This document shows, piece by piece, positions 9,101 to 17,898 of a DNA stretch of 64,000 nucleotides. The DNA lies in the NCBI RefSeq assembly GCF_013433315.1, contig NZ_WXVV01000009.1, positions 1 to 64,000 on the forward strand, in the 5' to 3' direction. Within the stretch, counting starts at the first letter, position 1, and the number at the start of each line of letters is the position of its first letter. Under the pieces are notes generated by a model. The model ran no database searches. It was given only the letters and a program-made list of their open reading frames with translations, and was not told the DNA's origin. A program made the translations under genes and the position numbers. The DNA comes from Pseudomonas crudilactis (GTDB taxonomy: Bacteria; Pseudomonadota; Gammaproteobacteria; Pseudomonadales; Pseudomonadaceae).

Positions 9101-10094
9101 CACCGAAGAGGTCAAACGCGGCACCTTCGTCATGCCGACCCTGATCGAACTGGAAAGCTTTGACGAGCTGCAACGCGAGATCTTCGGCCCGGTGCTGCAC
9201 GTGGTGCGCTACAAGCGTAAAGAAATCGATCAACTGATCGCTCAGATCAACGCTTCCGGTTATGGCCTGACACTGGGCGTACACACGCGCATCGACGAGA
9301 CCATCGCCAAGGTGATCGACAACGTCAACGCCGGTAACGTCTACGTCAACCGCAACATCGTGGGTGCCGTGGTTGGCGTGCAGCCGTTCGGCGGCGAAGG
9401 CCTGTCGGGCACAGGCCCGAAAGCCGGTGGCCCGCTGTATCTGTACCGTTTGCTGGCGACCCGTCCTACCGACGCCATCGAACAATCCTTCGCTCGCGGT
9501 GATGCTGCCATGGCCCCGGACGTTCGTTTGCGCGACGCCATGAGCAAACCGCTGAACGCCTTGAAAGCCTGGGCTGAAAGCAACAAGTACGCCGACCTGA
9601 GCACACTGTGCGTGCAGTACGCTGCGCAATCGCAGAGCGGCATCACTCGCGTTCTGGCCGGCCCGACCGGTGAGAAAAACAGCTACGCCATTCTGCCGCG
9701 CGAGCACGTGTTGTGCCTGGCCGAGGTTGAAGGTGATCTGCTGGCGCAACTGGCGGCGGTGCTGGCGGTAGGCGGTTCGGCGGTATGGCCGGAGTCCGAC
9801 ATCAGCAAGGCCTTGTTCGCACGCCTGCCGAAGGAGATTCAGGCGCGGATCAAGCTGGTTTCTGACTGGAACAAGGATGAGGTGGTGTTCGATGCGGTTC
9901 TGCATCACGGTCATTCCGACCAGTTGCGCGGCGTTTGCCAGCAGATTGCCAAGCGTGCCGGCGCGATCGTTGGGGTCCAGGGCCTGTCCCAGGGCGAGAC
10001 CAACATTGCGCTGGAGCGTCTGGTGATTGAACGAGCGTTGAGCGTTAACACCGCTGCGGCGGGTGGTAATGCCAGCCTGATGACCATCGGCTAA
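6141..10094 (+). CDS. putA: PutA: proline catabolic regulator, proline dehydrogenase and P5C dehydrogenase
   Basis: This trifunctional flavoprotein oxidises proline to glutamate and represses put transcription. The ATG at 6141 follows a GAGGA site. Of 1317 residues, about 1-45 form the ribbon-helix-helix DNA-binding domain (TTTLGVKLDDPTRERLKAAA, RTPHWLIKQAIFNYLE). The FAD proline dehydrogenase barrel spans roughly 180-500 (SYDMLGEAALT, RLVKGAYWDSEIKRAQ). The aldehyde dehydrogenase module spans about 560-1050, with predicted Glu881 (AETGGQNA) and nucleophile Cys915 (GQRCSALR). A C-terminal domain follows. Length and order match full-size PutA. When proline is abundant the reduced enzyme moves to the membrane and leaves the operators. 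Its own control region holds the GTTGCA array. Confidence 0.97.
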   Translation: MATTTLGVKLDDPTRERLKAAATSIDRTPHWLIKQAIFNYLEKLEGGATLTELNGLTAKDADEAGEVHSDHAHQCFLEFAESILPQSVLRASITAAYRRPEPEVVPMLIEQARLPVAMAEATNKLAASIAEKLRNQKSAGGRAGIVQGLLQEFSLSSQEGVALMCLAEALLRIPDKGTRDALIRDKISTGNWHPHLGNSPSLFVNAATWGLLLTGKLVSTHNEAGLTSSLSRIIGKSGEPMIRKGVDMAMRLMGEQFVTGETIAEALANASKFEAKGFRYSYDMLGEAALTEHDAQKYLASYEQAIHSIGKASHGRGIYEGPGISIKLSALHPRYSRAQYERVMDELYPRLLSLTLLAKQYDIGLNIDAEEADRLELSLDLLERLCFEPQLTGWNGIGFVIQAYQKRCPYVIDYVIDLARRSRHRLMIRLVKGAYWDSEIKRAQVEGLEGYPVYTRKVYTDVSYIACARKLLSVPEVIYPQFATHNAHTLSAIYHIAGQNYYPGQYEFQCLHGMGEPLYEQVVGKVSEGKLNRPCRVYAPVGTHETLLAYLVRRLLENGANTSFVNRIADQSISIQELVADPVAQIEQMATVEGGFGLPHPRIPLPRDLYGAERANSSGIDMANEHRLASLSCALLATAHTDWKAAPMLGCASSTEAPAPVLNPADHRDVVGHVQEATVEDVDNAIQCALNAAPIWQATPPAERAAILERAADLMEGEIQPLMGLLAREAGKTFANAIAEVREAIDFLRYYAVQARNDFSNDAHRPLGPVVCISPWNFPLAIFSGQVAAALAAGNPVLAKPAEQTPLVAAQAVRLLLEAGIPEGVLQLLPGRGETVGAGLVGDERVKGVMFTGSTEVARLLQRNIAGRLDSQGRPIPLIAETGGQNAMIVDSSALTEQVVIDVVSSAFDSAGQRCSALRVLCLQEDSADRVIEMLKGAMAESRLGNPERLSVDIGPVIDAEAKAGIDKHIQGMRDKGRNVYQVAIADTEEVKRGTFVMPTLIELESFDELQREIFGPVLHVVRYKRKEIDQLIAQINASGYGLTLGVHTRIDETIAKVIDNVNAGNVYVNRNIVGAVVGVQPFGGEGLSGTGPKAGGPLYLYRLLATRPTDAIEQSFARGDAAMAPDVRLRDAMSKPLNALKAWAESNKYADLSTLCVQYAAQSQSGITRVLAGPTGEKNSYAILPREHVLCLAEVEGDLLAQLAAVLAVGGSAVWPESDISKALFARLPKEIQARIKLVSDWNKDEVVFDAVLHHGHSDQLRGVCQQIAKRAGAIVGVQGLSQGETNIALERLVIERALSVNTAAAGGNASLMTIG

Positions 10095-10106
10095 ACCGCT
10101 GTAACT

Positions 10107-10131
10107 CCAGGCGACCGCAACGGTCGCCTGG
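10107..10131 (+). terminator. Hairpin after putA, probable terminator
   Basis: A perfect 10-bp stem (ccaggcgacc / ggtcgcctgg) with a 5-base loop lies 13 bases after the putA stop. The T-tract is weak (attgcaattcc). Confidence 0.6.
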
Positions 10132-10146
10132 ATTGCAATTCCCCTT

Positions 10147-10234
10147 TGGGAGCGAGCCTGCTCGCGAAGACGGAGTGTCAGTCGACATCAATGTTGCCTG
10201 AACCACCGCTTTCGCGAGCAGGCTCGCTCCCACA
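10147..10234. repeat. REPIN (inverted pair of REP palindromes)
   Basis: tgggagcgagcctgctcgcg and its inverse enclose about 45 bases, with the same spacer words (gacggagtgtcagtcgacat) as the copy at 4011. The two are recent relatives flanking the put locus. The rest of 10095-10354 carries no gene. Confidence 0.93.
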
Positions 10235-10354
10235 GTTGTTTTGGGGTGTTTGTTAAGTTGGTGCTCGGCTCTAACATCACCGCGATCAATCATCCTGTTC
10301 AGCGTTTATCAGCACGCCTAGACTCGGCCCAACCCCAATTTCAGGTAGGCCGCC

Positions 10355-12157
10355 ATGTCCGAGACGCTGCTCAGTTCCCGCAATCTGGCTTTCGAGCTGT
10401 ATGAAGTCCTCGATGCCGAGGGCCTGACCCGGCGTGAGCGCTTTGCCGAGCACAACCGCGAGACCTTCGACGCCGCCATCGGCACCGCGCGCAACATCGC
10501 CGAGAAATACTTTGCACCACACAACCGCAAGGGCGACGAGAACGAACCGCGCTACGAAGACGGTCAGGCGATTCTGATTCCTGAAGTGAAACCAGCGGTG
10601 GATGCCTTCCTTGAGGCAGGATTCCTCAACGCTGCGAGAAGTTTCGACGCCGGTGGCATGCAACTGCCTACATTGCTGTCGCAAGCCTGTTTCGCGCATT
10701 TCCAGTCGGCCAACGCGGCTTCGACGTCCTACCCGTTCCTGACCATGGGCGCGGCGAATCTGATTGAGAGCTTTGGCACCGACGAGCAGAAACAGCGCTT
10801 TCTGCAGCCGATGATCGACGGGCGTTTCTTCGGCACGATGGCGCTGACCGAGCCGCATGCCGGTTCATCGCTGTCGGATATTCGTACACGCGCCGAGCCG
10901 GCGTCCGACGGCACTTATCGCCTGAAGGGCAACAAGATCTTCATTTCCGGCGGCGATCACCCGCTCTCGGAAAACATCGTGCACATGGTCCTGGCCAAAC
11001 TGCCGGACGCACCGGCGGGCGTTAAAGGCATTTCGCTGTTTATCGTGCCGAAGGTTCTGGTCAACGATGATGGCAGTCTCGGCCAGCGCAATGACGTACT
11101 GCTGGCCGGGCTGTTCCACAAGATGGGCTGGCGCGGCACCACCTCCACGGCGCTGAACTTCGGCGATAACGGGGAATGCGTCGGCTATCTGGTGGGCGAG
11201 GCGCATCGCGGTCTGAGCTACATGTTTCAGATGATGAACGAAGCACGGATCGGCGTCGGCATGGGTGCGGTGATGCTTGGATACGCCGGTTATTTGTATT
11301 CGCTGGAGTATGCCCGCGAACGTCCACAAGGGCGGGTGCCGGACAGCAAGGATCCGACGACTGCACCGGTGGCGATCATTCAACACGCGGATGTCAGACG
11401 CATGTTGCTGACGCAGAAGTCCTACGTCGAAGGGGCCTTTGACCTCGGTTTGTACGCCGCGCGACTGTTCGATGACACTACGACGCTGGGGACCGAAGCC
11501 GAGCGTAAACAGGCGCATGAATTGCTGGATCTGCTGACGCCGATCGTCAAATCCTGGCCGTCGGAGTTCTGCCTGAAGGCCAACGAACTGGCGATCCAGA
11601 TTCTCGGCGGCCATGGCTACACCCGCGAATACCCGGTGGAGCAGTACTACCGCGATAACCGCTTGAACCCGATCCACGAAGGCACCCACGGCATTCAATC
11701 GCTGGACTTGCTCGGGCGTAAATTGGCGCAGAACGGCGGCGCGGGGCTCAAGCAACTGATTCGTCTGATCGCCACCACCGCTGAACGCGCTACAGCGTAC
11801 GAATCGCTGACCGCACTGCGTGAACCCCTGGAGAAACTGGTGGCGCGCCTGCAAACGGTGACCATCGGCCTGCTGACCGATCTGGCACAGGGCAAGGTCA
11901 ACAGCAGCCTGGCGAATTCGGCGTTGTACCTGAAGGTGTTCGGGCACACGGTGATTGGCTGGCGCTGGCTGGAGCAGGCGATTCGTGCCGAAGAAGGGTT
12001 GGCGCAGGGGAATGTGGCGGATGCCGACTTCTATAAGGGCAAGTTGCAGGCCGCGCGGTATTTCCTGACGTGGGAAGTGCCGGGTTGCCACCATGAACTG
12101 GCGTTGCTGGAGGCGCGGGATGATACGTGCCTGGCGATGCAGGATGCGTGGTTCTGA
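10355..12157 (+). CDS. Acyl-CoA dehydrogenase, large C-terminal-extended subfamily
   Basis: The protein is a flavoprotein of 600 residues that probably oxidises an acyl-CoA at the alpha-beta position and passes electrons to ETF. Landmarks are FGTMALTEPHAGSSLSDI (FAD/substrate binding), KGNKIFISGGDH, the central MGWRGTTSTALNFGD block and QILGGHGYTREYPVEQYYRD. The likely catalytic base is Glu442 in IHEGTHGIQSLDLLGRK. The roughly 130-residue C-terminal extension marks the subfamily that also includes 3-methylmercaptopropionyl-CoA dehydrogenase (DmdC). The actual substrate cannot be told from sequence. It is a single gene with a short unremarkable leader and a hairpin 35 bp downstream. Confidence 0.9.
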   Translation: MSETLLSSRNLAFELYEVLDAEGLTRRERFAEHNRETFDAAIGTARNIAEKYFAPHNRKGDENEPRYEDGQAILIPEVKPAVDAFLEAGFLNAARSFDAGGMQLPTLLSQACFAHFQSANAASTSYPFLTMGAANLIESFGTDEQKQRFLQPMIDGRFFGTMALTEPHAGSSLSDIRTRAEPASDGTYRLKGNKIFISGGDHPLSENIVHMVLAKLPDAPAGVKGISLFIVPKVLVNDDGSLGQRNDVLLAGLFHKMGWRGTTSTALNFGDNGECVGYLVGEAHRGLSYMFQMMNEARIGVGMGAVMLGYAGYLYSLEYARERPQGRVPDSKDPTTAPVAIIQHADVRRMLLTQKSYVEGAFDLGLYAARLFDDTTTLGTEAERKQAHELLDLLTPIVKSWPSEFCLKANELAIQILGGHGYTREYPVEQYYRDNRLNPIHEGTHGIQSLDLLGRKLAQNGGAGLKQLIRLIATTAERATAYESLTALREPLEKLVARLQTVTIGLLTDLAQGKVNSSLANSALYLKVFGHTVIGWRWLEQAIRAEEGLAQGNVADADFYKGKLQAARYFLTWEVPGCHHELALLEARDDTCLAMQDAWF

Positions 12158-12191
12158 TCAAGCCGTTGAGTTACCCACTCACACTTAAAAC

Positions 12192-12227
12192 ATTTGCACA
12201 CCTGTCAGGTTTTACAGGTGTGCAAAT
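12192..12227. terminator. Perfect 14-bp inverted repeat between genes
   Basis: atttgcacacctgt pairs with acaggtgtgcaaat around an 8-base loop (caggtttt). It lies 34 bases after the acyl-CoA dehydrogenase stop and 95 bases before the next gene. No T-run follows on the plus strand, so it may be an atypical terminator or a protein-binding palindrome. Confidence 0.5.
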
Positions 12228-12322
12228 CAGGATCTGGCGATAGTCTGTTTTCGCCTGACATGTAGTTTGCCCGGCAAGTATGGATTTGAAGTACACCTTC
12301 CACTCCGAGCGAGTCAGACATC

Positions 12323-13048
12323 ATGAGCAGCAAAACAATCGAAGAACGATTCATCAAGCTTCCGGGGGTTGTGACCGAGGACTACTGCATTCTCGCCTCC
12401 ACCTCAGCCACGTCTCTGCGCAGCGGTACGATCTGGACGAACAAGGATTCAACCGTATCCACTGTCATCAGCAAAAATCATCAACGATTATCGGATGAGC
12501 AAAGCCTGATCAGCATCGTATTGGCTCCAGGCGATAACGAGCCGGGTACTGCAACTACCGCAACGGCAATGTTTGAAGTGACTTCTGTGGACGATCACTA
12601 TTTATCGACACATCGCGTCACCTACAAGGACTTCACCCACATGCAAGACAATCAATGGAATGCTACGGTGTACGGCACTCCATTGCTTAATGACACGCCA
12701 GAATCGTTAATCGACCCCTATGTCATGCTCAACGAATATCAGTTTTTCATGGCCGCCAGAGTCAATGACAACGTGAAAGATGAGGGCAGCCAAGAGCGCA
12801 TCAGCAAAAAAATCTACACCAGGCTAGCCAACGATCTTTACAGCAATGAAATTGTGACCCCTTACAAGACCTATACCAACTCCAAGGCTTTCAACAACGA
12901 CGACATGTTCAGAACATTGGCGTCAGACGATCTCTACGTTGATGAGTCAGCAGAGTGGCGGGTCAAGGAGAAACAGATTTACTACTTGCTTACCTTGGGC
13001 GGAATTGACTTTTACGGTAGAGAACTCCGCCTGATCAAAGCTGAGTAG
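12323..13048 (+). CDS. Hypothetical protein, lower-GC orphan gene
   Basis: It encodes 241 residues starting MSSKTIEERFIKLPG. I do not recognise the family. The protein is soluble, Thr/Asp/Asn-rich, with no signal peptide, membrane segment or Cys/His metal motif. The middle reads as beta-rich (STVSTVISKNHQRL, ISIVLAPGDNEPG) and the end is charged (WRVKEKQIYYLLTLGGIDFYG). Codon use is visibly more AT-rich than in neighbouring genes, which suggests recent acquisition. No strong Shine-Dalgarno is seen before the ATG. It stands alone between two hairpins and could be a strain-specific gene. Confidence 0.7.
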   Translation: MSSKTIEERFIKLPGVVTEDYCILASTSATSLRSGTIWTNKDSTVSTVISKNHQRLSDEQSLISIVLAPGDNEPGTATTATAMFEVTSVDDHYLSTHRVTYKDFTHMQDNQWNATVYGTPLLNDTPESLIDPYVMLNEYQFFMAARVNDNVKDEGSQERISKKIYTRLANDLYSNEIVTPYKTYTNSKAFNNDDMFRTLASDDLYVDESAEWRVKEKQIYYLLTLGGIDFYGRELRLIKAE

Positions 13049-13057
13049 TAATTCGCC

Positions 13058-13081
13058 CGACGCGCCTCAGCCGGCGCGTCG
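13058..13081. terminator. Hairpin between convergent genes
   Basis: A 9-bp GC-rich stem (cgacgcgcc / ggcgcgtcg) with a 6-base loop lies 9 bases after the orphan gene and 18 bases after the end of the converging chemoreceptor. No T-tract follows on either strand. Confidence 0.5.
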
Positions 13082-13099
13082 AACTGAAAAAACCAACGC

Positions 13100-15037
13100 T
13101 CAATTCAATCGAAAACCACCCATCTGCCGCGCCAGATCATCCGCCAGTTTCTGCAGCATCTGGCAGTCTTCACGACAGGCCCGAACCTCCCCCGCCGTCG
13201 CCCGCGCCAGATCAGAAATGCCCTGCACATTGCGGTTGATCTCTTCCGTCACCGCCGACTGCTCTTCGGTCGCCGTCGCCACCTGATGGTTCATGTCACT
13301 GATGCGCTCGACCTGCCCGGTAATCGCCGTCAACGACGCCCCGGTACGCTGGCTCGACTCAACCCCGGTGCCGGTTGCTGCTTGCCCGGTGCGCATCGAC
13401 GACACGGCGTTTTCCGCGCCTTGTTTGAGGCTGCCGATCATCTGCTGGATTTCATCGGTGGAGGCCTGCGTGCGTCGTGCCAGGGTGCGCACTTCATCCG
13501 CCACCACGGCAAACCCGCGCCCCATATCCCCGGCCCGCGCCGCTTCGATGGCGGCATTAAGTGCCAGCAGGTTGGTCTGCTCGGACACGCCACGAATCAC
13601 CGCCAGCACCGAATCAATCGACGCGACTTGATGCGCCAGCTCACCGACCGCACCCGCCGCTACGCCAATCTCATCCGACATGCTTTCAATATGCTTGATC
13701 GAGCCGCCGACCACTTCGCGCGCCTGCATCGCTTCATCCCGCGCGGTCTGCGAGGCCAGTGCCGCGTTGCCAGCGTTCTGCGCAATTTCCTGCACGGTCA
13801 GGCCCATCTCGTGAACCGCCGTCGCAACCATGTCGGTCATTTCCTGCTGACGACCAGAACGCTCAGCGGTGTTCTCCACCACCTTCGCCACTTGCCCCAC
13901 AGCCGTACGCAGACGCTCGCTGGTGGTCAGTACTTCGCCGATCATCCCGCGCTGGCTGTCGAGGAAACGATTGAAGCCGCGAGCGAGGTCGCCCAACTCA
14001 TCGGCACGGCTGGAATCTAACCGGTGGGTCAAATCTCCACCACCGCTACCGATTGCTACCAGCGCCGCTGTTACCTGGCGGATCGGCCGCACCAGCCCTT
14101 GCGCCAGCCACACCACCAAAGCGAGGCACACCAGCGCCACGGCCAGACCGATACCGCCGCTCATCCACATCGCTTTTCGGGCTTCGGCATAGATCTGCGA
14201 CTGTGGCACTTCGGCCACCAGGGTCCATCCCAAATCACGTAAAGGCAGGCTGAAGGCGAGGAAGTCTTCGCCATCCCTCTGGAAGCTGCTGCTGATCGCC
14301 GTTTTCTGGCCCATGACGGCTTGAGCAGCGGAGGCGCCAATCTGCTCCGCCAGGGTGCGCTTACCGCTGAATTGCGCCTCGGGATGCACTTGAATCAAAC
14401 CATCGGAACGCACGAGATAGACCTTGCCGCGCTCGCCAAAACTGAAGTTGTGAATCAGCTCAGACAGCTCCTTCATGCTCAAACCAAGCCCGGCTACGCC
14501 GACCACTTTGCCGGCCTGCTCGACCTTCAAATCGATGAACAGCGCCAGTTCTCCGGTCGCCCCGTCGTTGTCGATATTAAGGGTGCGCGGCTGATTGCTG
14601 TCGAGGAAGGAATAGAACCACGCGTCAGCCGGTTTGGAACGACTGAGGGTGCGGTCCAGACCTTTTTCGGTGATGTAGTGATTGGATTCGGTGCCGATGA
14701 TCAAAGCGGTAAAGGCTTTATGTTCGGCGCGGATGCCTTCCAGATACTGCGCGAAGCCCGCTGTTTTGCTGCTGTCTTCGCCCGAGGCGAGCCAGTCGCG
14801 GACCATCGTGTTGCTGGCAATATCCTTGGCCGCCGTCAGCGGTTGCACGAGGATGCGTTCGATATCATTGCGCGTCGCTTCAATGCTCGACGGCAGTGCT
14901 TGTTCGACCAGATAGCTCTGGGCGAGGCGGTTGACCACCAGGGTATAAATGCCAACCACGATCAGGATGCTGACCAGCAGGGCCGTGCCCATGCTGAGAA
15001 TCAGCTGCCATTGAATACTGCGTCGCCACAACTGCAT
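13100..15037 (-). CDS. Methyl-accepting chemotaxis protein with periplasmic Cache-type sensor
   Basis: This chemoreceptor feeds a CheA/CheW pathway. From the chosen start ([14 protein letters not shown] at 15037) it has 645 residues. A transmembrane helix near 12-35 is followed by a large periplasmic domain to about 300 with double-Cache features ([48 protein letters not shown]). A second helix ([19 protein letters not shown]), a HAMP segment and the signalling domain follow, with the hairpin tip at [19 protein letters not shown]. An upstream start would add 24 residues without a clear ribosome-binding site. The ligand is unknown; many dCache receptors bind amino acids or amines. Confidence 0.92.
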   Translation of the reverse strand: MQLWRRSIQWQLILSMGTALLVSILIVVGIYTLVVNRLAQSYLVEQALPSSIEATRNDIERILVQPLTAAKDIASNTMVRDWLASGEDSSKTAGFAQYLEGIRAEHKAFTALIIGTESNHYITEKGLDRTLSRSKPADAWFYSFLDSNQPRTLNIDNDGATGELALFIDLKVEQAGKVVGVAGLGLSMKELSELIHNFSFGERGKVYLVRSDGLIQVHPEAQFSGKRTLAEQIGASAAQAVMGQKTAISSSFQRDGEDFLAFSLPLRDLGWTLVAEVPQSQIYAEARKAMWMSGGIGLAVALVCLALVVWLAQGLVRPIRQVTAALVAIGSGGGDLTHRLDSSRADELGDLARGFNRFLDSQRGMIGEVLTTSERLRTAVGQVAKVVENTAERSGRQQEMTDMVATAVHEMGLTVQEIAQNAGNAALASQTARDEAMQAREVVGGSIKHIESMSDEIGVAAGAVGELAHQVASIDSVLAVIRGVSEQTNLLALNAAIEAARAGDMGRGFAVVADEVRTLARRTQASTDEIQQMIGSLKQGAENAVSSMRTGQAATGTGVESSQRTGASLTAITGQVERISDMNHQVATATEEQSAVTEEINRNVQGISDLARATAGEVRACREDCQMLQKLADDLARQMGGFRLN

Positions 15038-15046
15038 GGAGCACCC

Positions 15047-15121
15047 CCAAAGAATAAGTGGCCGAAACAATGCAACAGCCGTGCCGATTGTATACAACCC
15101 AGTCGACAATCTATTCTTTGG
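15047..15121. promoter_or_regulatory. Inverted repeat and palindrome upstream of the chemoreceptor gene
   Basis: ccaaagaata (15047-15056) and tattctttgg (15112-15121) are exact inverses 55 bases apart, with the palindrome ttgtatacaa (15088-15097) between them. The set fills the gap between zapA and the chemoreceptor and could be an operator. No function is known to me. Confidence 0.35.
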
Positions 15122-15136
15122 TTGTGCCCAGCTTCA

Positions 15137-15439
15137 TCAACCCTGGTTGATGGTCTTGGCGATAGTGTCGACCGTGGCGCTGACTTGCTCTTGGTAACGG
15201 TCGAGTTCTTCCTGGTGTTGCTTCTTCATTTCGATCTGCTGCGAGCACAGATTCATCGCCGCCAGCACCAGCAAGCGGTCACCGATCAATGTCGGGTATT
15301 TGCGCTTGGTGTCATCCAGCGCAGCCTTGAGCATCATGGCCGCGTCCAGCAGGGTCTGTTCTTCCCCGGCCGGTGCCTTGATCGAATAGTCCTCCCCGAG
15401 AATGGAGACGACTTTTACCCCTGCTGTGTGGTGGTTCAT
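15137..15439 (-). CDS. zapA: Cell division protein ZapA
   Basis: ZapA binds and bundles FtsZ at the division ring. The 100-residue protein has the family layout: a short beta-rich head (VKVVSILGEDYSIKAPAGEE), a helix with AAMMLKAAL, the conserved DRLLVLAAMNLC block, and a C-terminal coiled coil. Its ATG overlaps the stop of the upstream coiled-coil gene by 4 bp (ATGA), so the two are translationally coupled. In other Pseudomonas I expect 6S RNA and the 5-formyltetrahydrofolate cyclo-ligase gene directly downstream. Here a chemoreceptor gene follows after about 100 bp and no 6S-like structure is evident. Confidence 0.93.
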   Translation of the reverse strand: MNHHTAGVKVVSILGEDYSIKAPAGEEQTLLDAAMMLKAALDDTKRKYPTLIGDRLLVLAAMNLCSQQIEMKKQHQEELDRYQEQVSATVDTIAKTINQG

Positions 15440-15666
15440 GCGCTGACAGGACCGGCGTTGACGCGATCAACCAGTGCCTGAATGCGTGCAGCGGTGGCGC
15501 CGTGCTTCTCTTCCTGCTCCATCAGGTTCAGTTGCAGGCTTTCGTTTTCATCCTTGGCCTGGGCCAGTTCCGTGGACAGGGTCTGGTTGGTTTGCGCAAG
15601 GCTCTGGTTCTGTTGCACCAGGTCGCTGACGAGCTGTTCCAATTGGCTGAGGGATGCTTCCAACAT
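15436..15666 (-). CDS. Small coiled-coil protein (TIGR02449 type) coupled to zapA
   Basis: It is a 76-residue, almost entirely helical protein (MLEASLSQLEQLVSDLVQQ...) with Leu/Gln heptads typical of a coiled coil. The ATG at 15666 is preceded by GGAAGATCAAA. Proteins of this kind sit immediately before zapA in Pseudomonas and are thought to act in the same division context, perhaps like ZapB. That role is inferred from position and structure only. Confidence 0.85.
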   Translation of the reverse strand: MLEASLSQLEQLVSDLVQQNQSLAQTNQTLSTELAQAKDENESLQLNLMEQEEKHGATAARIQALVDRVNAGPVSA

Positions 15667-15945
15667 TTTGATCTTCCAAGCGTTTTTCAAAGGGCGCGTA
15701 CGATAAAGAAAAGTCACCACGGATGCCAGGGTTAAACCGGCGCAAGGCCTTGATTTTCCTGGTGGCGGACCGTTCCTGCGAGCTTTAAAGACTGTGATCT
15801 GTCGATCTGGTTCCTGCACTTCGTCGCCCAAGCCCTTCTGCGACAAATACGCACAGTGCCTCAAGACTTTAGTCGTATGACCGATAAGTCATCCATACAG
15901 CAGTCTCAGCCCGCATGGAAGCGGCCCTCTCTTGGTATCCGCCCC

Positions 15946-17571
15946 ATGTCCCTTCGCAATATGAATATCGCCCCACGGGCGTTTACCGGCTTCGCCCTGA
16001 TCGGCGGCCTGATGCTGATTCTCGGTGTGTTCGCGCTGAATCAGATGAGCAAAATCCGCGCAGCAGGCGAAGACATCGCCACCGCCAGCGTGCCTTCGAT
16101 CAAGGCCCTCGACGAATTCACCCAACTGACCCTGCGCCTGCGCGTTTTGTCGTATCGGTTGCTGATCAATCGTGAACCGGACGTTCAACAAAAGACTGTC
16201 GAGCTGTTCGCGCTGCGCAACAAGCAGATCGCCGACGCCCAGCGCGCCTACGAACCGTTGATCGACGGCCCGCAAGAACGTGCGGCTTACGATCAATACG
16301 TGCAGTTGCTCGCGCAGTACCGCCAGCTTGAAGACCGGATGAAAACCCTGTCGCGCAACAATCAGATCGATGAACTGCGGCAGATGCTCAACTCGGACTT
16401 GCTGAGCAACTCGGAAGCGGTGAACACCGCCCTGGCGCGGCTGTTGGAGATCAACACCCAGCAAATCGCCGACACGGATAAAGGCGCAAGCGAGCAGTTT
16501 TCGATGTCTTTCAACCTTGTGGTCACGTTGTTGGTGATCGCCACTGGCCTGACGTTCCTCTTCGCCTGGCTGCTGACCGTGAGCATTACCAAGCCGATCT
16601 CCAAAGCATTGGAAGCTGCGGAAACCATCGCCGAAGGCAACCTGACCCAGCCGATCCACGTTGACGGTGAAGACGAGGCAGGCCGTCTGCTCGCGGCCAT
16701 GGCCAAGATGCAATCGAAGCTGCGTGACACCCTGCAGCGTATTTCCGGCTCGGCGACTCAGTTGGCTTCGGCGGCTGAAGAACTGAACAGCGTCACCGAC
16801 GAAAGCGCCCGTGGCCTGACTCAGCAGAACAACGAAATCGAACAGGCGGCCACCGCCGTCAACGAGATGACCAGCGCTGTGGAAGAAGTCGCACGTAACG
16901 CCGTGAGTACTTCGGAAGCGTCGAAAAACGCCACCACCTCCGCCGGCGACGGTCGGGACCTGGTGCAAGAAACCGTGAGCGCCATCGAACGCATGAGCGC
17001 CGATGTGCAGAGCACTGCGTCGTTGATCGGTGATCTGGCCAATGAATCCCGTGACATCGGCAAGGTGCTGGATGTGATTCGTGGCCTGGCTGATCAAACC
17101 AACCTGCTGGCGCTGAACGCGGCAATTGAAGCAGCGCGTGCCGGTGAGGCCGGTCGTGGTTTTGCGGTAGTGGCCGATGAAGTACGTGCCCTCGCGCACC
17201 GCACACAGCAGTCGACCAGCGAAATCGAGCGGATGATCGGCAGCATTCAGAGCGGTACCGAACACGCCGTGGATTCGATGCGCAACAGCACCGAGCGCGC
17301 CGAGTCGACCCTGAACATCGCCCGTGGTGCCGGCATGTCGCTGGACACCATCAACACCGCCATCGTCGAGATCAACGAGCGCAATCTGGTGATCGCCAGC
17401 GCCGCCGAAGAACAGGCGCAAGTGGCGCGGGAAGTGGATCGCAACCTGGTGAACATCCGCGACCTGTCAGTGCAATCGGCGACTGGGGCGAATCAGACGA
17501 GTGCGGCGAGCAATGAACTGTCGCGGTTGGCGCTGGATCTGAACAACATGGTTGGGCGGTTTAGCCTGTAA
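15946..17571 (+). CDS. Methyl-accepting chemotaxis protein, four-helix-bundle sensor
   Basis: The protein is a 541-residue chemoreceptor from the ATG at 15946 ([13 protein letters not shown]); further in-frame starts exist upstream (15877) and at 15961. The first membrane helix ([17 protein letters not shown]) is followed by an all-helical periplasmic region of about 150 residues of the 4HB type. The second helix ([20 protein letters not shown]), a HAMP domain and the signalling domain with [23 protein letters not shown] complete it. It is divergent from the zapA pair and lies about 900 bp from another chemoreceptor of a different sensor class. 4HB receptors commonly sense small organic or aromatic acids, but the ligand cannot be read from the sequence. 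Confidence 0.92.
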   Translation: MSLRNMNIAPRAFTGFALIGGLMLILGVFALNQMSKIRAAGEDIATASVPSIKALDEFTQLTLRLRVLSYRLLINREPDVQQKTVELFALRNKQIADAQRAYEPLIDGPQERAAYDQYVQLLAQYRQLEDRMKTLSRNNQIDELRQMLNSDLLSNSEAVNTALARLLEINTQQIADTDKGASEQFSMSFNLVVTLLVIATGLTFLFAWLLTVSITKPISKALEAAETIAEGNLTQPIHVDGEDEAGRLLAAMAKMQSKLRDTLQRISGSATQLASAAEELNSVTDESARGLTQQNNEIEQAATAVNEMTSAVEEVARNAVSTSEASKNATTSAGDGRDLVQETVSAIERMSADVQSTASLIGDLANESRDIGKVLDVIRGLADQTNLLALNAAIEAARAGEAGRGFAVVADEVRALAHRTQQSTSEIERMIGSIQSGTEHAVDSMRNSTERAESTLNIARGAGMSLDTINTAIVEINERNLVIASAAEEQAQVAREVDRNLVNIRDLSVQSATGANQTSAASNELSRLALDLNNMVGRFSL

Positions 17572-17601
17572 TTCTGTAGATCAAGATCAAGATCAAAAGC
17601 G

Positions 17602-17756
17602 CCCTCACCCCAGCCCTCTCCCAGAGGGAGAGGGGGAAAGGGAGCAGATCGGGGGTCTTTCAGATTTTCAGTTCGGCGCGATATTTCAGGTCGATGTACC
17701 TCGCCCAAACACCTCAATCAGTCCCCTCTCCCTCCGGGAGAGGGCTAGGGTGAGGG
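17602..17756. repeat. Inverted pair of second-class REP palindromes
   Basis: ccctcaccccagccctctccc with its pairing agagggagagggg (17602-17635) is the inverse of cccctctccctccgggagagggctagggtgaggg (17723-17756). Between them lies a segment (atttcaggtcgatgtacctcg, acacctcaatcagtccc) that also matches, in inverted form, the left edge of the cluster at 107-180. The pair follows the chemoreceptor stop by 30 bases. The rest of 17572-17898 has no gene. Confidence 0.8.
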
Positions 17757-17898
17757 CAGCAATCGCCCGCCGAACACAAAACCTGATGCCACACTGAAAA
17801 ACCTTTTTGACAGCATCACATTTCAACAGGTTAGAATCGCTGGCACGCAGACTGCATGGTCAGTTTGTGCCCGTCTTTACGCTTCTGGAGTACTGCCT

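Noticed and set aside
5913..9914. Very long open frame on the minus strand opposite putA
   Set aside because: It mirrors the codon structure of the high-GC putA gene, is rich in His, Gln and Arg, has no domain or ribosome-binding site and runs into the put control region.
15038..15136. 6S RNA downstream of zapA
   Set aside because: Only about 100 bp are available and the long rod-like structure with a central bubble cannot be drawn; only a spaced inverted repeat is present.
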